A DNA stretch of 64,000 nt from Bordetella parapertussis. GTDB lineage: Bacteria > Pseudomonadota > Gammaproteobacteria > Burkholderiales > Burkholderiaceae_D. The DNA lies in NCBI GenBank assembly GCA_945866125.1, contig CAMBFZ010000016.1, positions 1 to 64,000 of the forward strand, read 5' to 3'. The notes below the pieces were generated by a model, which was given only the letters and a program-made list of their open reading frames with translations, did not search any database and was not told the origin of the DNA. Every line of letters begins with the position of its first letter. Position 1 is the first letter of the stretch. Shown here in pieces: positions 52,026-60,750 of this stretch. Position numbers and translations under genes: made by a program.

Positions 52026-53408
52026 TTAATGTGCCAGCGGCAACGATGCCGCTTGGGGTGCGGGCGCGGCACTGCCGATTGATACACTCCCCCCAACCAA
52101 GGCCATTTGCCAGTCGGATTCGGCGAGCCAATAATCACGTTGCGCTTGCAGGGACGCCGTTACCGCGAGCATTTGATTGCGCGCATCCAGCAAGAGCTCG
52201 AAGGTGCCAATCAACATGCCGTTGTAGCGCAGCAGGGTTTCATCGGAAATTTGTTTGCGCAAGGGCACAACCCTGTCATGGAAATGCCGCGCCGTCGCGT
52301 GAGCAGTTTGCCTGGCTGCATACGCCGTGCGCGCGTCGGAGGCAGCGCGAATGGCAACATCGGCGCTGCGATGCACCGCCTGCAGGTACTGCGCCTGTGC
52401 GCGTTTTGTTTTGGCGCCGGTCCAGTCAAACAGGGGCAGCAGCAGCGTGACTTCAGCGCCGTCTGCGCCTGACGCGTTGGTCGTGCTCTGGTTTTTATAA
52501 GACAGGCGAATCGCGTCGACCATGGCAGTGGTGCGCGAGAGACCAAGCGCCTCGGCGAGGGCAAGCGTATTGCTGCGCGCGATTTGCACATCAAGCCGTT
52601 GCGCAATGGCGCGTTGCGCGGGTTGGTCGATCTGCTCGATGGTGGCCGGCAATGGGGGCAGCTGCGCCGGCAGGGTAATTGCGTCCGGCGTTTCCATGCC
52701 CAGCAATGCGGTCAGCGTCTCGATTGACGCGCGCTGAGCTTGCTTGGCCAGCGCACTTTGCGCAATCGCATCGGCATGAAAGGCTTGCTGACGCATCGCA
52801 TCAAGTGCGCTCCAGTTGCCGGCTTTTTTCATTTCTACCGCAAGCTCGGCCGCGGCAGCAGCGGCTTCTTCGACGAGCAGCATGTACCGCGCGGTCTCAG
52901 CCGCAGCCACGGCATTGAAATAAGCGCGACGGGTTTGTGCAGCCAACTGTACCGCTTGCAGCGCTGTTTGCTGTTGGACTTGTTCAAAGCGCTGCCGCTC
53001 GATCTTGATCCGCTTGGGCATAGTAAGCACGGCGAGAAAATCAAAACCGATGGCGCGTTCAATATCGACACCCTGGCCCGACATCCGCGACAAGCTGATA
53101 AAGGGATTGGGCAGACGGCCGGCGCGCACCAAATCGGCTTCAGAGACGCCGAGCTCGGCAAGACCGGCCTGCAAGGCGCGATTGTTGAGTAAAGCGACGC
53201 GTACGGCGGCATCGGCGCTGAAGGGCGCAGCGAGCAGACTGCGGGTTTCGCTTGCTGCCAACCCCGCACTTGCAGCGTCGTCAATCCGGGCGAGCGGCTG
53301 GGCGGCGAGTGTGGCGACCCTACTGAGGCCACCGTCGGCAGAAAATTGGGCGCAGCCAGTTAGCAGCACCAACAGCGGTATCGTCAGGTGACGCAGGAAT
53401 GGAGTCAT
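52026..53408 (-). CDS. TolC-family outer membrane efflux lipoprotein
   Basis: The 460-residue product has a lipoprotein signal ending LLVLLTGC. The two repeat halves of the TolC coiled-coil barrel are recognisable (AALLNNRALQAGLAELGVSEADLVRAGRLPNP, cited by its end segment LVRAGRLPNP, and YNGMLIGTFELLLDARNQML). Grouping with CusF- and copper-oxidase genes suggests a Cu(I)-efflux outer membrane channel, as CusC, but no RND pump or periplasmic adaptor is in the window. ATG 53408 is chosen because GTG 53438 would put 10 residues before the signal. Confidence 0.87.
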   Translation of the reverse strand: MTPFLRHLTIPLLVLLTGCAQFSADGGLSRVATLAAQPLARIDDAASAGLAASETRSLLAAPFSADAAVRVALLNNRALQAGLAELGVSEADLVRAGRLPNPFISLSRMSGQGVDIERAIGFDFLAVLTMPKRIKIERQRFEQVQQQTALQAVQLAAQTRRAYFNAVAAAETARYMLLVEEAAAAAAELAVEMKKAGNWSALDAMRQQAFHADAIAQSALAKQAQRASIETLTALLGMETPDAITLPAQLPPLPATIEQIDQPAQRAIAQRLDVQIARSNTLALAEALGLSRTTAMVDAIRLSYKNQSTTNASGADGAEVTLLLPLFDWTGAKTKRAQAQYLQAVHRSADVAIRAASDARTAYAARQTAHATARHFHDRVVPLRKQISDETLLRYNGMLIGTFELLLDARNQMLAVTASLQAQRDYWLAESDWQMALVGGSVSIGSAAPAPQAASLPLAH

Positions 53409-53457
53409 GCAAACAATGATACCCCCGTCACGCACCACAACAACTCAGCGAGAAAAC

Positions 53458-54315
53458 TCAACCCGCCTGTGGCACCGTAGCCGGGGCGATCCGGATCACG
53501 GCTTCTTTCCGGTACCGGTTGAGCTCCTGCACGGTGCTGAAATTGCGCTCAAACAGCAGTGAGAGATTGTGCAGAATACGATCGACGACTTTCTTTTCCC
53601 ATTCGCCGTCGAAGCAAATCTGCGTATCCAGCCAAGCCTCGAGCCAGTCAGGATCGGGCAAGCGACTCTGCACGGTATCGTTCGGAAACAATGACTGGTT
53701 GACGTGCAGGTTAGTCGGGTGTAGTGGCTTTTCAGTACGTCGCGCAGACGCCATCAAGACACCGATTTTGGCAAAGGCTACGCGCGCGATGTCGCCCGTT
53801 TCGGTTAGCGCTTTTTTCATGTAACGCAAATAGGCGCCGCCATGACGGGCCTCGTCCTGACTGATAATTTTATAAATCTGTTTGATGACGGGCTCCGTGT
53901 GCCAATCCGACGCACAGCGGTACCAGTGATTGAGTCGAATCTCGCCGCAGAAATGCATCATCAGCGTTTCCAGCGGTGGCGCCGGGTCGAACTCGAAGCG
54001 CACACGATCAAGCTCGGCCTCGGTCGGCACCAACGCCGGCCGAAAACGCCGCAAATATTCCATCAACACCAGCGCGTGTTTTTGCTCTTCAAAAAACCAT
54101 ACCGACATAAAAGCGGAAAAATCACTGTCATGGCGATTGTCACGCAAGAACATCTCGGTCGCCGGCAACGCCGACCATTCGGTGATCGCGTTCATGCGAA
54201 TGGTTTGTGCCTGCTCATCGGTCAGCAGAGCCGCGTCAAACTGACTCCACGGAATATCAGTTTCCATATTCCAGCGGACTTGCTCGAGCGATCGGAATAA
54301 TTCGGGATACAGCAT
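53458..54315 (-). CDS. Diiron ferritin-like protein (acyl-ACP-desaturase-like)
   Basis: The 285-residue, all-helical, soluble protein starts MLYPELFRSLEQVRWNMETDI. The four metal-ligand segments of the desaturase/ferritin-like diiron class are in order: a Glu near TEWSALPATEMFL, FFEEQKHALVLMEY (E-x-x-H), MHFCGEIRLNHWY (E) and SQDEARHGGAYLRYM (DExRH). Stearoyl-ACP desaturases show EENRHG and DEKRHE at these places. Substrate is unknown; fatty-acid desaturation or oxygenation is possible given the neighbouring lipid-modifying genes. It lies 98 bp downstream of the photolyase gene and 49 bp upstream of the TolC-like gene. A start at 54384 is possible but less typical. Confidence 0.7.
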   Translation of the reverse strand: MLYPELFRSLEQVRWNMETDIPWSQFDAALLTDEQAQTIRMNAITEWSALPATEMFLRDNRHDSDFSAFMSVWFFEEQKHALVLMEYLRRFRPALVPTEAELDRVRFEFDPAPPLETLMMHFCGEIRLNHWYRCASDWHTEPVIKQIYKIISQDEARHGGAYLRYMKKALTETGDIARVAFAKIGVLMASARRTEKPLHPTNLHVNQSLFPNDTVQSRLPDPDWLEAWLDTQICFDGEWEKKVVDRILHNLSLLFERNFSTVQELNRYRKEAVIRIAPATVPQAG

Positions 54316-54413
54316 GGTGGCCTGGGTTTGTGTTGTGAGATGCCTGATTTTACCAACAATGCATGACAGGCTTGCGTCGTGCATTGAACCGCAAATGTGT
54401 TTTTATTTTGCTA

Positions 54414-55958
54414 CTAGAGTGTATCGAGATGTGCCAGCATTTCGGCGGCTCGCTCTCGAACACCGCTGCGCTCCTCCTGACTCAATTTGTCCAAATTCTT
54501 CGCCATCAGCGCGGTACGCGGATTCGATGACAAGTTCGCAGCGTGCCGATCAATGAAATGCCAGTACAGGGTGGTGAACGGACAGGCTTGGTCTCCTGTG
54601 CGCAGCGTGGGGTCATAGCGACAGCCGCTGCAATAATTGCTTTGCCGGTTGATATACGCACCACTCGAAATATAGGGCTTACTGGTAAACCGACTGCCGC
54701 AGGCGTGCAGCGCCATCCCGGCGGTATTGGGTAATTCGACCCACTCAACGGCATCGACATAAATCGCCAGATACCAGTCGGCGACTTGCTGGGGCGAGAG
54801 TTCGGCGAGCAAGGCAAAATTACCCATCACCATCAAGCGCTGAATATGATGCGCATAACCATAACGCAAGGTCTGGGACAAACTATCGCGCAGGCACTGC
54901 ATCTGCGTATCGCCGGTCCAAAACCAGCGCGGCAGCGCTCGCGTATGCTGGTAATGATTGGCCTCTTTCATGCCCGGCATATCGAGCCAGTACATGCCAC
55001 GAATAAATTCACGCCAGCCCAGTATTTGCCGGATAAATCCCTCGGCACTCGGCAGCGGCACCTGCCCGGCGCGATAGGCAGTTTCTACAGCGGCAATGAC
55101 CTCACGCGGATCGAGCAGGTGGAGATTAAGCGACGTAGACAGCAGCGCATGCCAGCCGAAGGGCGTCTCGGTCCACATCGCGTCCTGATACAGACCAAAC
55201 TGCGGTAGACGCGTAGCGACAAATACGGATAGCGCATGCAGGGCCTGCTCGCGCGTGACGGGCCAGACGAAGTCGTCGAGCGCGCCGGGATGCTCAGCAA
55301 AGGTCGACTGCACCAATTCCATCACCTCAAGGGTCAGCGCATCAGGTGCGAAGCCAGCCGGCGCCGGAATCTGTCCCGGGCCCGCTTGTTTGCCGCGCTT
55401 GGGATAGGCGCTGCGATTGTCAGCGTCAAAATTCCAGCTGCCGCCGGCAGGCTCGGCACCGTCCATCAGCACGCCCCATTTTTTGCGCATGACGCGATAA
55501 AAAAATTCCATGCGCAGCTCTTTTTTGGCACCGGCCCACGTCGCAAATTCCTGCCGACTACACAAAAAATGCGTGTCGTCGATCAGCATCAGCGGCACTG
55601 CGGCGGCGGCACACACCGCCTCAATGTTGCCGTGCATGCGCCATTCGCCGGGTTCGGCGAGCTTGATGGCCTGCGGCTGATTGCGCACAATCGCCTCGGC
55701 CAGCCGATCCGTAAAATCAGCACCGGCGGAATGTTCAAGCTTCACGTAGTCAAGCGGCCAGCTTTTCTCGTTCAGCTCTTGGGCAAAATGCCGCATCGCC
55801 GACAAAAACAAGGTGATGCGCGCCTTGTGTGACCAGACCGCCGTCGCTTCGCCCGGCGCTTCGATCATCAGTACACGGTCTTGCGCCGGATCGAACTGCG
55901 CCAGCGCGGGATTAGAAAAACTGAGCTGGTCGCCAAATATGAGCACGAGATGCCGCAT
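54414..55958 (-). CDS. FeS-type photolyase/cryptochrome (PhrB/CryB-related)
   Basis: The 514-residue protein starts MRHLVLIFGDQLSFSNPAL, the deoxyribodipyrimidine-photolyase-related family. The FAD-binding half shows PSAEGFIRQILGWREFIRGMYW and YGYAHHIQRLMVMGNFALL. Four cysteines that would hold a 4Fe-4S cluster are seen in LHACGSRF, YCSGCRYDP and ACPFTT, as in the bacterial (6-4) photolyases and cryptochromes of this clade. It probably repairs (6-4) photoproducts using light, or senses light. It is divergent from the glutathione peroxidase gene at the left part of the photo-oxidative stress island. ATG 55958 is chosen over GTG/ATG options upstream for family fit. Confidence 0.92.
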   Translation of the reverse strand: MRHLVLIFGDQLSFSNPALAQFDPAQDRVLMIEAPGEATAVWSHKARITLFLSAMRHFAQELNEKSWPLDYVKLEHSAGADFTDRLAEAIVRNQPQAIKLAEPGEWRMHGNIEAVCAAAAVPLMLIDDTHFLCSRQEFATWAGAKKELRMEFFYRVMRKKWGVLMDGAEPAGGSWNFDADNRSAYPKRGKQAGPGQIPAPAGFAPDALTLEVMELVQSTFAEHPGALDDFVWPVTREQALHALSVFVATRLPQFGLYQDAMWTETPFGWHALLSTSLNLHLLDPREVIAAVETAYRAGQVPLPSAEGFIRQILGWREFIRGMYWLDMPGMKEANHYQHTRALPRWFWTGDTQMQCLRDSLSQTLRYGYAHHIQRLMVMGNFALLAELSPQQVADWYLAIYVDAVEWVELPNTAGMALHACGSRFTSKPYISSGAYINRQSNYCSGCRYDPTLRTGDQACPFTTLYWHFIDRHAANLSSNPRTALMAKNLDKLSQEERSGVRERAAEMLAHLDTL

Positions 55959-56082
55959 GGAATCCGCCTTTTCTTTGCGATTAAATCGCATTTACATCGC
56001 CTTTTAGGCGATCACCACAAGTTGAGGAAATACGCTAGAATGAACTCGTTAGTTTAAATTAAAACCTACCGGTATTGTTGCC

Positions 56083-56661
56083 ATGACAAAAAATCTCTCT
56101 TCTTCTTTTAATTTGCTGATCAGCTTGTTGGGCTTAATCACGCTGCTCGCGCTGTTGCCCGGCACGGCCAGAGCGGCAGATTGCCCGTCGCTGCTGAATC
56201 ATCAATTCAATCGCCTTCAGGACGATGCGCCACAAAACCTGTGCCAGTACGCGGGCAAGGTCACGCTCATTATCAACACCGCCAGCTACTGCGGTTACAC
56301 AGCGCAATATGACGGGCTTGAAAAGTTGTATGCGAAATATAAAGACAAGGGCTTAGTGGTGCTAGGTTTCCCCTCGAATGACTTCAGTCAGGAACCGGGC
56401 GACAACAAAGAGATCGCCGATTTTTGTACAAATACGTACGGCGTCAAGTTTCCGATGTTTGCGAAGTCGTCGGTAAAGGGGCGGGATGCCAATCCCGTCT
56501 TTGCGGCACTGATCAAATCTAGCGGTAAGGCACCGAGCTGGAATTTCTCAAAATATCTGCTCGACCGCGACGGTAATTTTGTGAGTAATTTCGGCAGCAC
56601 AGTCAGGCCGGACGATAAAACCCTGGTTGCTGCGATCGAGAAAGCACTCGCAACGAAATAA
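56083..56661 (+). CDS. Glutathione peroxidase with signal peptide
   Basis: The 192-residue product has a clear signal peptide (LLISLLGLITLLALLPGTARAA), so it works in the periplasm. The catalytic motif INTASYCGYTAQYDGLEKLY has cysteine in place of selenocysteine; the partner motifs GFPSNDFSQEPG and SWNFSKYLLDRDG are intact. It reduces lipid or hydrogen peroxides, probably with thioredoxin-like donors. The location between the photolyase and the lipid-modifying cluster suggests protection against photo-oxidised lipids. Confidence 0.92.
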   Translation: MTKNLSSSFNLLISLLGLITLLALLPGTARAADCPSLLNHQFNRLQDDAPQNLCQYAGKVTLIINTASYCGYTAQYDGLEKLYAKYKDKGLVVLGFPSNDFSQEPGDNKEIADFCTNTYGVKFPMFAKSSVKGRDANPVFAALIKSSGKAPSWNFSKYLLDRDGNFVSNFGSTVRPDDKTLVAAIEKALATK

Positions 56662-56827
56662 GCGCAATACCTTTCCGGTGCGCATCGTTGCGCGCCGTGC
56701 AGTTTGGCCGTGATGCCCCCCGACCGAGGTCGGTGGCAAGTCGGGGTGATCTTCCCCCAACCCGTATTTCTCCGACGGGCATCATGGCATTTTTATTTTA
56801 TCGGGTTAAAACAGCGAACCGCAACGC

Positions 56828-58135
56828 ATGAAAATTGCCGTCATTGGCTCGGGCATATCGGGCCTCTCTGCTGCGTGGCAACTCGCCCAACAAGGCCACG
56901 AACTTACGCTCTTTGAAGCCAATGATTATTTTGGCGGACATACCCATACCGTGGAGGTCGAGCTAGAGGGAATCCGTCACGGCGTCGATACCGGTTTTCT
57001 CGTTTTTAACCATCGCACTTATCCCAATCTGGTCAAACTGTTTGACACGTTGGACGTAAACACGACGGCCACCGATATGTCGTTTTCGGTCAAGTTGCCC
57101 GTGCCCGCGTGGGGCGGCACCCGCACCCTTGAATGGGCCGGCGCGGATCTCGGTACGGTATTTACTCAACCGCGCAATCTGTTGAGCCCGGGATTTTTGG
57201 GCATGCTGCGTGACGTGCTGCGCTTTAACCGCCAGACAACCGCGTTAGCCCAAGCCGGTGACGCCATGCAATCAATGGCGCTGGGCGATTTTCTTAAACA
57301 GCACCGCTACAGCACGGCATTTCGGGATTGGTATCTACTGCCAATGGCAGGCTGTATCTGGTCATGCCCAACAGAGCAGATGCTGGCCTTCCCGCTGGGA
57401 AGCTTCGTGCGCTTTTGCCATAACCACGGTCTGCTGCAAATCAACAACCGTCCAAAATGGCACACGGTGACAGGTGGTGCCAAGCATTATGTCGACAAAA
57501 TGCTGATGGCCATTACGCACAAATATCTTAGTACGCCAGTGACCTCGGTTACGCGCACAAAGACTGGCGCTCTTGAACAAATTCGGGTTGAGACACCTCG
57601 CGCTAGCCACCTGTTTGATCACGTCGTCATGGCCAGTCACAGCGACCAGACCTTAGCCCTGCTCCACGACGCCAGTGACGAAGAGACAGGTGTTTTATCA
57701 GCCGTGACCTATCAGCCTAACTGCGCCGTGCTCCACACGGATACCCGTTGCCTGCCAAGCAAATCGTCTGCGTGGTCGGCTTGGAATTATGAAAGCGTAG
57801 GCGGCACCGAGCCGCGGGTGTGCGTGCACTATTTGATCAATAAGCTGCAGCCATTGCCTTTCAGTACACCCGTAATTGTGTCGCTCAACCCGATTAATGA
57901 ACCCGATCCGTCAACGGTGCTGGGGCGGTATGACTACGCCCATCCGGTGTTTGATGCCGAAGCGGTCGCCGCGCAGCAAGCCTTGTTGTCATTGCAAGGA
58001 CAGCGTAATACCTGGTTCGCTGGTGCGTGGACCGGGTACGGCTTTCACGAGGATGGGTTGAAATCAGGATTGGCGGTCGCACGGGCGATCGAACAAAGCG
58101 CGCACCGAGTGGCAGTCAGCACCGTCGCCGCCTGA
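56828..58135 (+). CDS. FAD-dependent oxidoreductase (amine-oxidase/desaturase-like)
   Basis: In this 435-residue protein the N-terminal dinucleotide motif IAVIGSGISGLSAAWQLA is followed by LFEANDYFGGHTHTVEVE and DTGFLVFNHRTYPNL, and the C-terminal FAD motif is WFAGAWTGYGFHEDGLKSG. This family is always found next to DUF1365 and Cfa-like genes in proteobacterial light or singlet-oxygen-induced clusters. Related flavoproteins are implicated in desaturating methylated fatty acids during furan fatty acid formation; that role is inference here. It is the first gene of an operon of eight. Confidence 0.88.
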   Translation: MKIAVIGSGISGLSAAWQLAQQGHELTLFEANDYFGGHTHTVEVELEGIRHGVDTGFLVFNHRTYPNLVKLFDTLDVNTTATDMSFSVKLPVPAWGGTRTLEWAGADLGTVFTQPRNLLSPGFLGMLRDVLRFNRQTTALAQAGDAMQSMALGDFLKQHRYSTAFRDWYLLPMAGCIWSCPTEQMLAFPLGSFVRFCHNHGLLQINNRPKWHTVTGGAKHYVDKMLMAITHKYLSTPVTSVTRTKTGALEQIRVETPRASHLFDHVVMASHSDQTLALLHDASDEETGVLSAVTYQPNCAVLHTDTRCLPSKSSAWSAWNYESVGGTEPRVCVHYLINKLQPLPFSTPVIVSLNPINEPDPSTVLGRYDYAHPVFDAEAVAAQQALLSLQGQRNTWFAGAWTGYGFHEDGLKSGLAVARAIEQSAHRVAVSTVAA

Positions 58136-58145
58136 CAGGAACACG

Positions 58146-58946
58146 ATGGAACAGCTGGCAAAAACAGTACTGTTGAGTCGGGGTCAGGTAAGACACAGTC
58201 GCCTGCGGCCAGCGGCCAATGCTTTTCGCTACGGTGTCTACACGCTGATGCTACCGCTGAGAACACTGGGTGAAGCGCCGATTGAAAGCTTGCTGTGTTC
58301 GCGCAATCGATTTAATTTATTGTCGTTTCATGATCGTGATCACGGTGACGGCAGCGGTGAGATCACGCTGCTGAATTGGATCGATACCCTGCTCAAATCC
58401 GAAGGCATTATGGATGCCGATGGGGAGATCTGGCTGCAGGCGTTTCCGCGCGTGCTCGGTTATGTATTCAACCCAGTGGCGTTCTGGTTTTGTCACCACA
58501 AGAACGGCACGTTGCGTGCCATTCTTTGTGAGGTCAGCAATACCTTCGGCGAAAAACACCGCTACCTGCTCGATACCGGTGCGGCGATGCCTTGGGGTGT
58601 GGCGCTAACAGCAAGTAAGGTATTTCATGTCTCGCCGTTTTGCGCCGTTGAGGGACTGTACCGATTTCGTTTTATGCGCAGTACGCGCGTCGTTGGCGAC
58701 CACCAGATTGAGCGCGTGGTTGCCCGGATCGATTATGACGACGCAGAAGGCCCTCTGCTGCTAACCAGTATTTCAGGGACGCTGGAGCCGCTCACCGATG
58801 CCCGACTCATCTATGTTTTTTTGCGCTATCCGCTGATGACCTTGGGTGTGATTGTGCGCATCCACTGGCAAGCGACAAAATTATTCATAAAGCGCGTTCC
58901 CTTTTTTAGAAAACCTGCCCCGCCATCCAGCGAACTAAGCCGATGA
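58146..58946 (+). CDS. DUF1365 family protein
   Basis: The 266-residue protein has SRGQVRHSRLRPAANAFRYGVYTLMLPL at the start (cited by RPAANAFRYGVYTL), NLLSFHDRDHGDGSG, FPRVLGYVFNPVAFWFCH and KVFHVSPFCAVEGLYRFRF, all standard for DUF1365. The biochemical function is unknown; it is almost always paired with the FAD oxidoreductase and Cfa-like methyltransferase. It starts 10 bp after the previous stop and overlaps the next gene by 4 nt. Confidence 0.92.
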   Translation: MEQLAKTVLLSRGQVRHSRLRPAANAFRYGVYTLMLPLRTLGEAPIESLLCSRNRFNLLSFHDRDHGDGSGEITLLNWIDTLLKSEGIMDADGEIWLQAFPRVLGYVFNPVAFWFCHHKNGTLRAILCEVSNTFGEKHRYLLDTGAAMPWGVALTASKVFHVSPFCAVEGLYRFRFMRSTRVVGDHQIERVVARIDYDDAEGPLLLTSISGTLEPLTDARLIYVFLRYPLMTLGVIVRIHWQATKLFIKRVPFFRKPAPPSSELSR

Positions 58947-60172
58947 CCAAAGAACTTTTTTCTCCCTTGCCCGTGCAACAGGAACGCTCCAAGCCGGGCA
59001 GCACTACCCTACCGGCGCAGGCGCGCCTGATGCTGCAAATGCTGAGCAAAATCGAACACGGCGCGCTGCGGCTCGAATGCCCGGACCAGCGCGTGCTGCA
59101 GTTTGGTGACGGCAGCACGCCCGTGACCCTGACGTTTCACAACTGGGAACCCTGCCGCGCAGCCTTAAGATCCGGTGACATCGGTTTTGCTGAGACCTAC
59201 ATCAACGGCGACTGGCAGACTGATGATCTGGCCGGTTTGCTGACCTTGTTCATTCACAATCGTAACGCCGTGGAAACCGCCATTTACGGCACCTGGTGGG
59301 GCAGCCTGATGTACCGCTTGCGACATCTGTTTAATCGCAATTCACGCGCCGGCAGTCGCCGCAATATTCATGCGCACTATGACATCGGCAACGATTTTTA
59401 TCGACTCTGGCTTGATCCGTCGATGACGTATTCGAGCGCTTGGTTTAACCAACCCAAGGCCACATTACAGCAAGCGCAGCACGCAAAATACGAACGCATT
59501 GTCGAGCAATTGCGCATCGGCGCTGACAGTCGTGTTTTGGAAATTGGTTGCGGCTGGGGCGGCTTTGCCGAACTCGCGGCAAGCCGGGGGGCGCACGTGA
59601 CCGGACTGACTTTATCGACCGAGCAGCGCGACTTTGCCGAGCAGCGTTTACTCGTTGCCGGTCTGGGCAAACAAGTCGATCTCCGCTTGCAGGATTATCG
59701 CGATACGGAGGGCCAGTTCGATGCGATTGCGTCGATTGAAATGTTCGAGGCCGTGGGCGAAGCCTACTGGGATAGTTATTTTTCCTGTCTGGCGCAGCAG
59801 CTGAAATCAGGCGCACGGGCTTGTGTGCAAACGATCACGATCGCCGATGAATTGTTTGCGCGCTATCGCAAGGGCACGGATTTTATTCAGCAATATATTT
59901 TTCCCGGCGGGATGCTGCCGTCCCCTTCGGCGTTTCGTGCGGGGGCAGCGCGCCACGGCTTGCGCATGGTCGATGAATTTGCCTTTGGCGCCGACTACGG
60001 GCGCACGCTGGCAACTTGGCAGCGCAACTTTGAGGCGCAGCAGCAGGCTGTGCTCGCGCAGGGATTTGATCAGCAGTTCATTCGTACCTGGGCCTTTTAT
60101 CTGGCCTACTGCGAGGCAGGCTTCCGTGCAAAAAGTATCGATCTGTTCCAGTTCACTTTAGAGAAAAACTAA
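58943..60172 (+). CDS. Cyclopropane-fatty-acid-synthase-family methyltransferase
   Basis: The 409-residue protein has an N-terminal Cfa lipid-binding part (VTLTFHNWEPCRAALRSGDIGFAETYINGDWQTDDL, cited by FAETYINGDWQTDDL) and a methyltransferase domain with YSSAWF, VLEIGCGWGGFAELAA and IEMFEAVGEAYWDSYF (ExV-x-E motif), ending with FALAEAGF-like YCEAGFRAKSIDLFQFTL. It uses SAM to methylate or cyclopropanate unsaturated phospholipid acyl chains. Its gene neighbourhood points to the UfaM/CfaA type of photo-oxidative-stress clusters rather than a housekeeping Cfa. Confidence 0.92.
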   Translation: MTKELFSPLPVQQERSKPGSTTLPAQARLMLQMLSKIEHGALRLECPDQRVLQFGDGSTPVTLTFHNWEPCRAALRSGDIGFAETYINGDWQTDDLAGLLTLFIHNRNAVETAIYGTWWGSLMYRLRHLFNRNSRAGSRRNIHAHYDIGNDFYRLWLDPSMTYSSAWFNQPKATLQQAQHAKYERIVEQLRIGADSRVLEIGCGWGGFAELAASRGAHVTGLTLSTEQRDFAEQRLLVAGLGKQVDLRLQDYRDTEGQFDAIASIEMFEAVGEAYWDSYFSCLAQQLKSGARACVQTITIADELFARYRKGTDFIQQYIFPGGMLPSPSAFRAGAARHGLRMVDEFAFGADYGRTLATWQRNFEAQQQAVLAQGFDQQFIRTWAFYLAYCEAGFRAKSIDLFQFTLEKN

Positions 60173-60173
60173 T

Positions 60174-60740
60174 ATGGTTCTGCGTCTGCCTTCGAGGATG
60201 ATCGTGTCATTGTATGGGTTGATGTGCGCGCTGTTGCTAACGCTGCCCTCGCTGGCCTCGGCACAGACAGATGCCGCCCATATCCGCGCGACGTTGCCGG
60301 AGGCGCGTATTCAGGGCAAGGGGACCTTCACTTGGTTTGGACTGAAAATTTATGACATCACCCTGTGGAGCGGCAACCCGAGCCTGACGCCGCAAGAACT
60401 GACCACGCGTAGTTTCGCACTGGACTTACGTTATGCGCGCAAACTCTTTGGCGGAAAAATCGCCGAGGCCAGTATCGATGAGAACAAAAAAATTGGGGTC
60501 GGTACAGCCGCACAGCACAGTGCCTGGCTCGCCAGCATGAAGGCACTCTTTCCTGATGTGGCAAAAGGCACGCACCTGACCGGTCTGTATGTGCCCGGGC
60601 AGCCTACCCGCTTTTTTCTCGATGGCGTACCGCTGGGCGAAGTGCCAGATCCAGAATTCGGGCCAGCGTTTTTTGCAATCTGGCTCCATCCAAAAACCAG
60701 CGAACCCCCGCTGCGACGCGCGCTGCTGGGCATGAAATGA
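60174..60740 (+). CDS. Chalcone-isomerase-like periplasmic protein
   Basis: The 188-residue product has a signal peptide (MIVSLYGLMCALLLTLPSLASAQ). The mature part contains QGKGTFTWFGLKIYDITLW, LRYARKLFGGKIAEASIDE and YVPGQPTRFFLDGVPLGEVPDPEFGPAFFAIWL (cited by its key end), matching the chalcone-isomerase-like family that lacks the plant reaction context. A lipid- or fatty-acid-binding role is likely but unproven. It sits 1 bp after the Cfa-like gene. Confidence 0.87.
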   Translation: MVLRLPSRMIVSLYGLMCALLLTLPSLASAQTDAAHIRATLPEARIQGKGTFTWFGLKIYDITLWSGNPSLTPQELTTRSFALDLRYARKLFGGKIAEASIDENKKIGVGTAAQHSAWLASMKALFPDVAKGTHLTGLYVPGQPTRFFLDGVPLGEVPDPEFGPAFFAIWLHPKTSEPPLRRALLGMK

Positions 60741-60750
60741 GGCACCTGCA

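Noticed and set aside
55959..56082. TGATC-type ECF sigma promoter between the photolyase and glutathione peroxidase genes
   Set aside because: A TGATCG on the minus strand is present, but no matching -10 at the required spacing was found on either strand.
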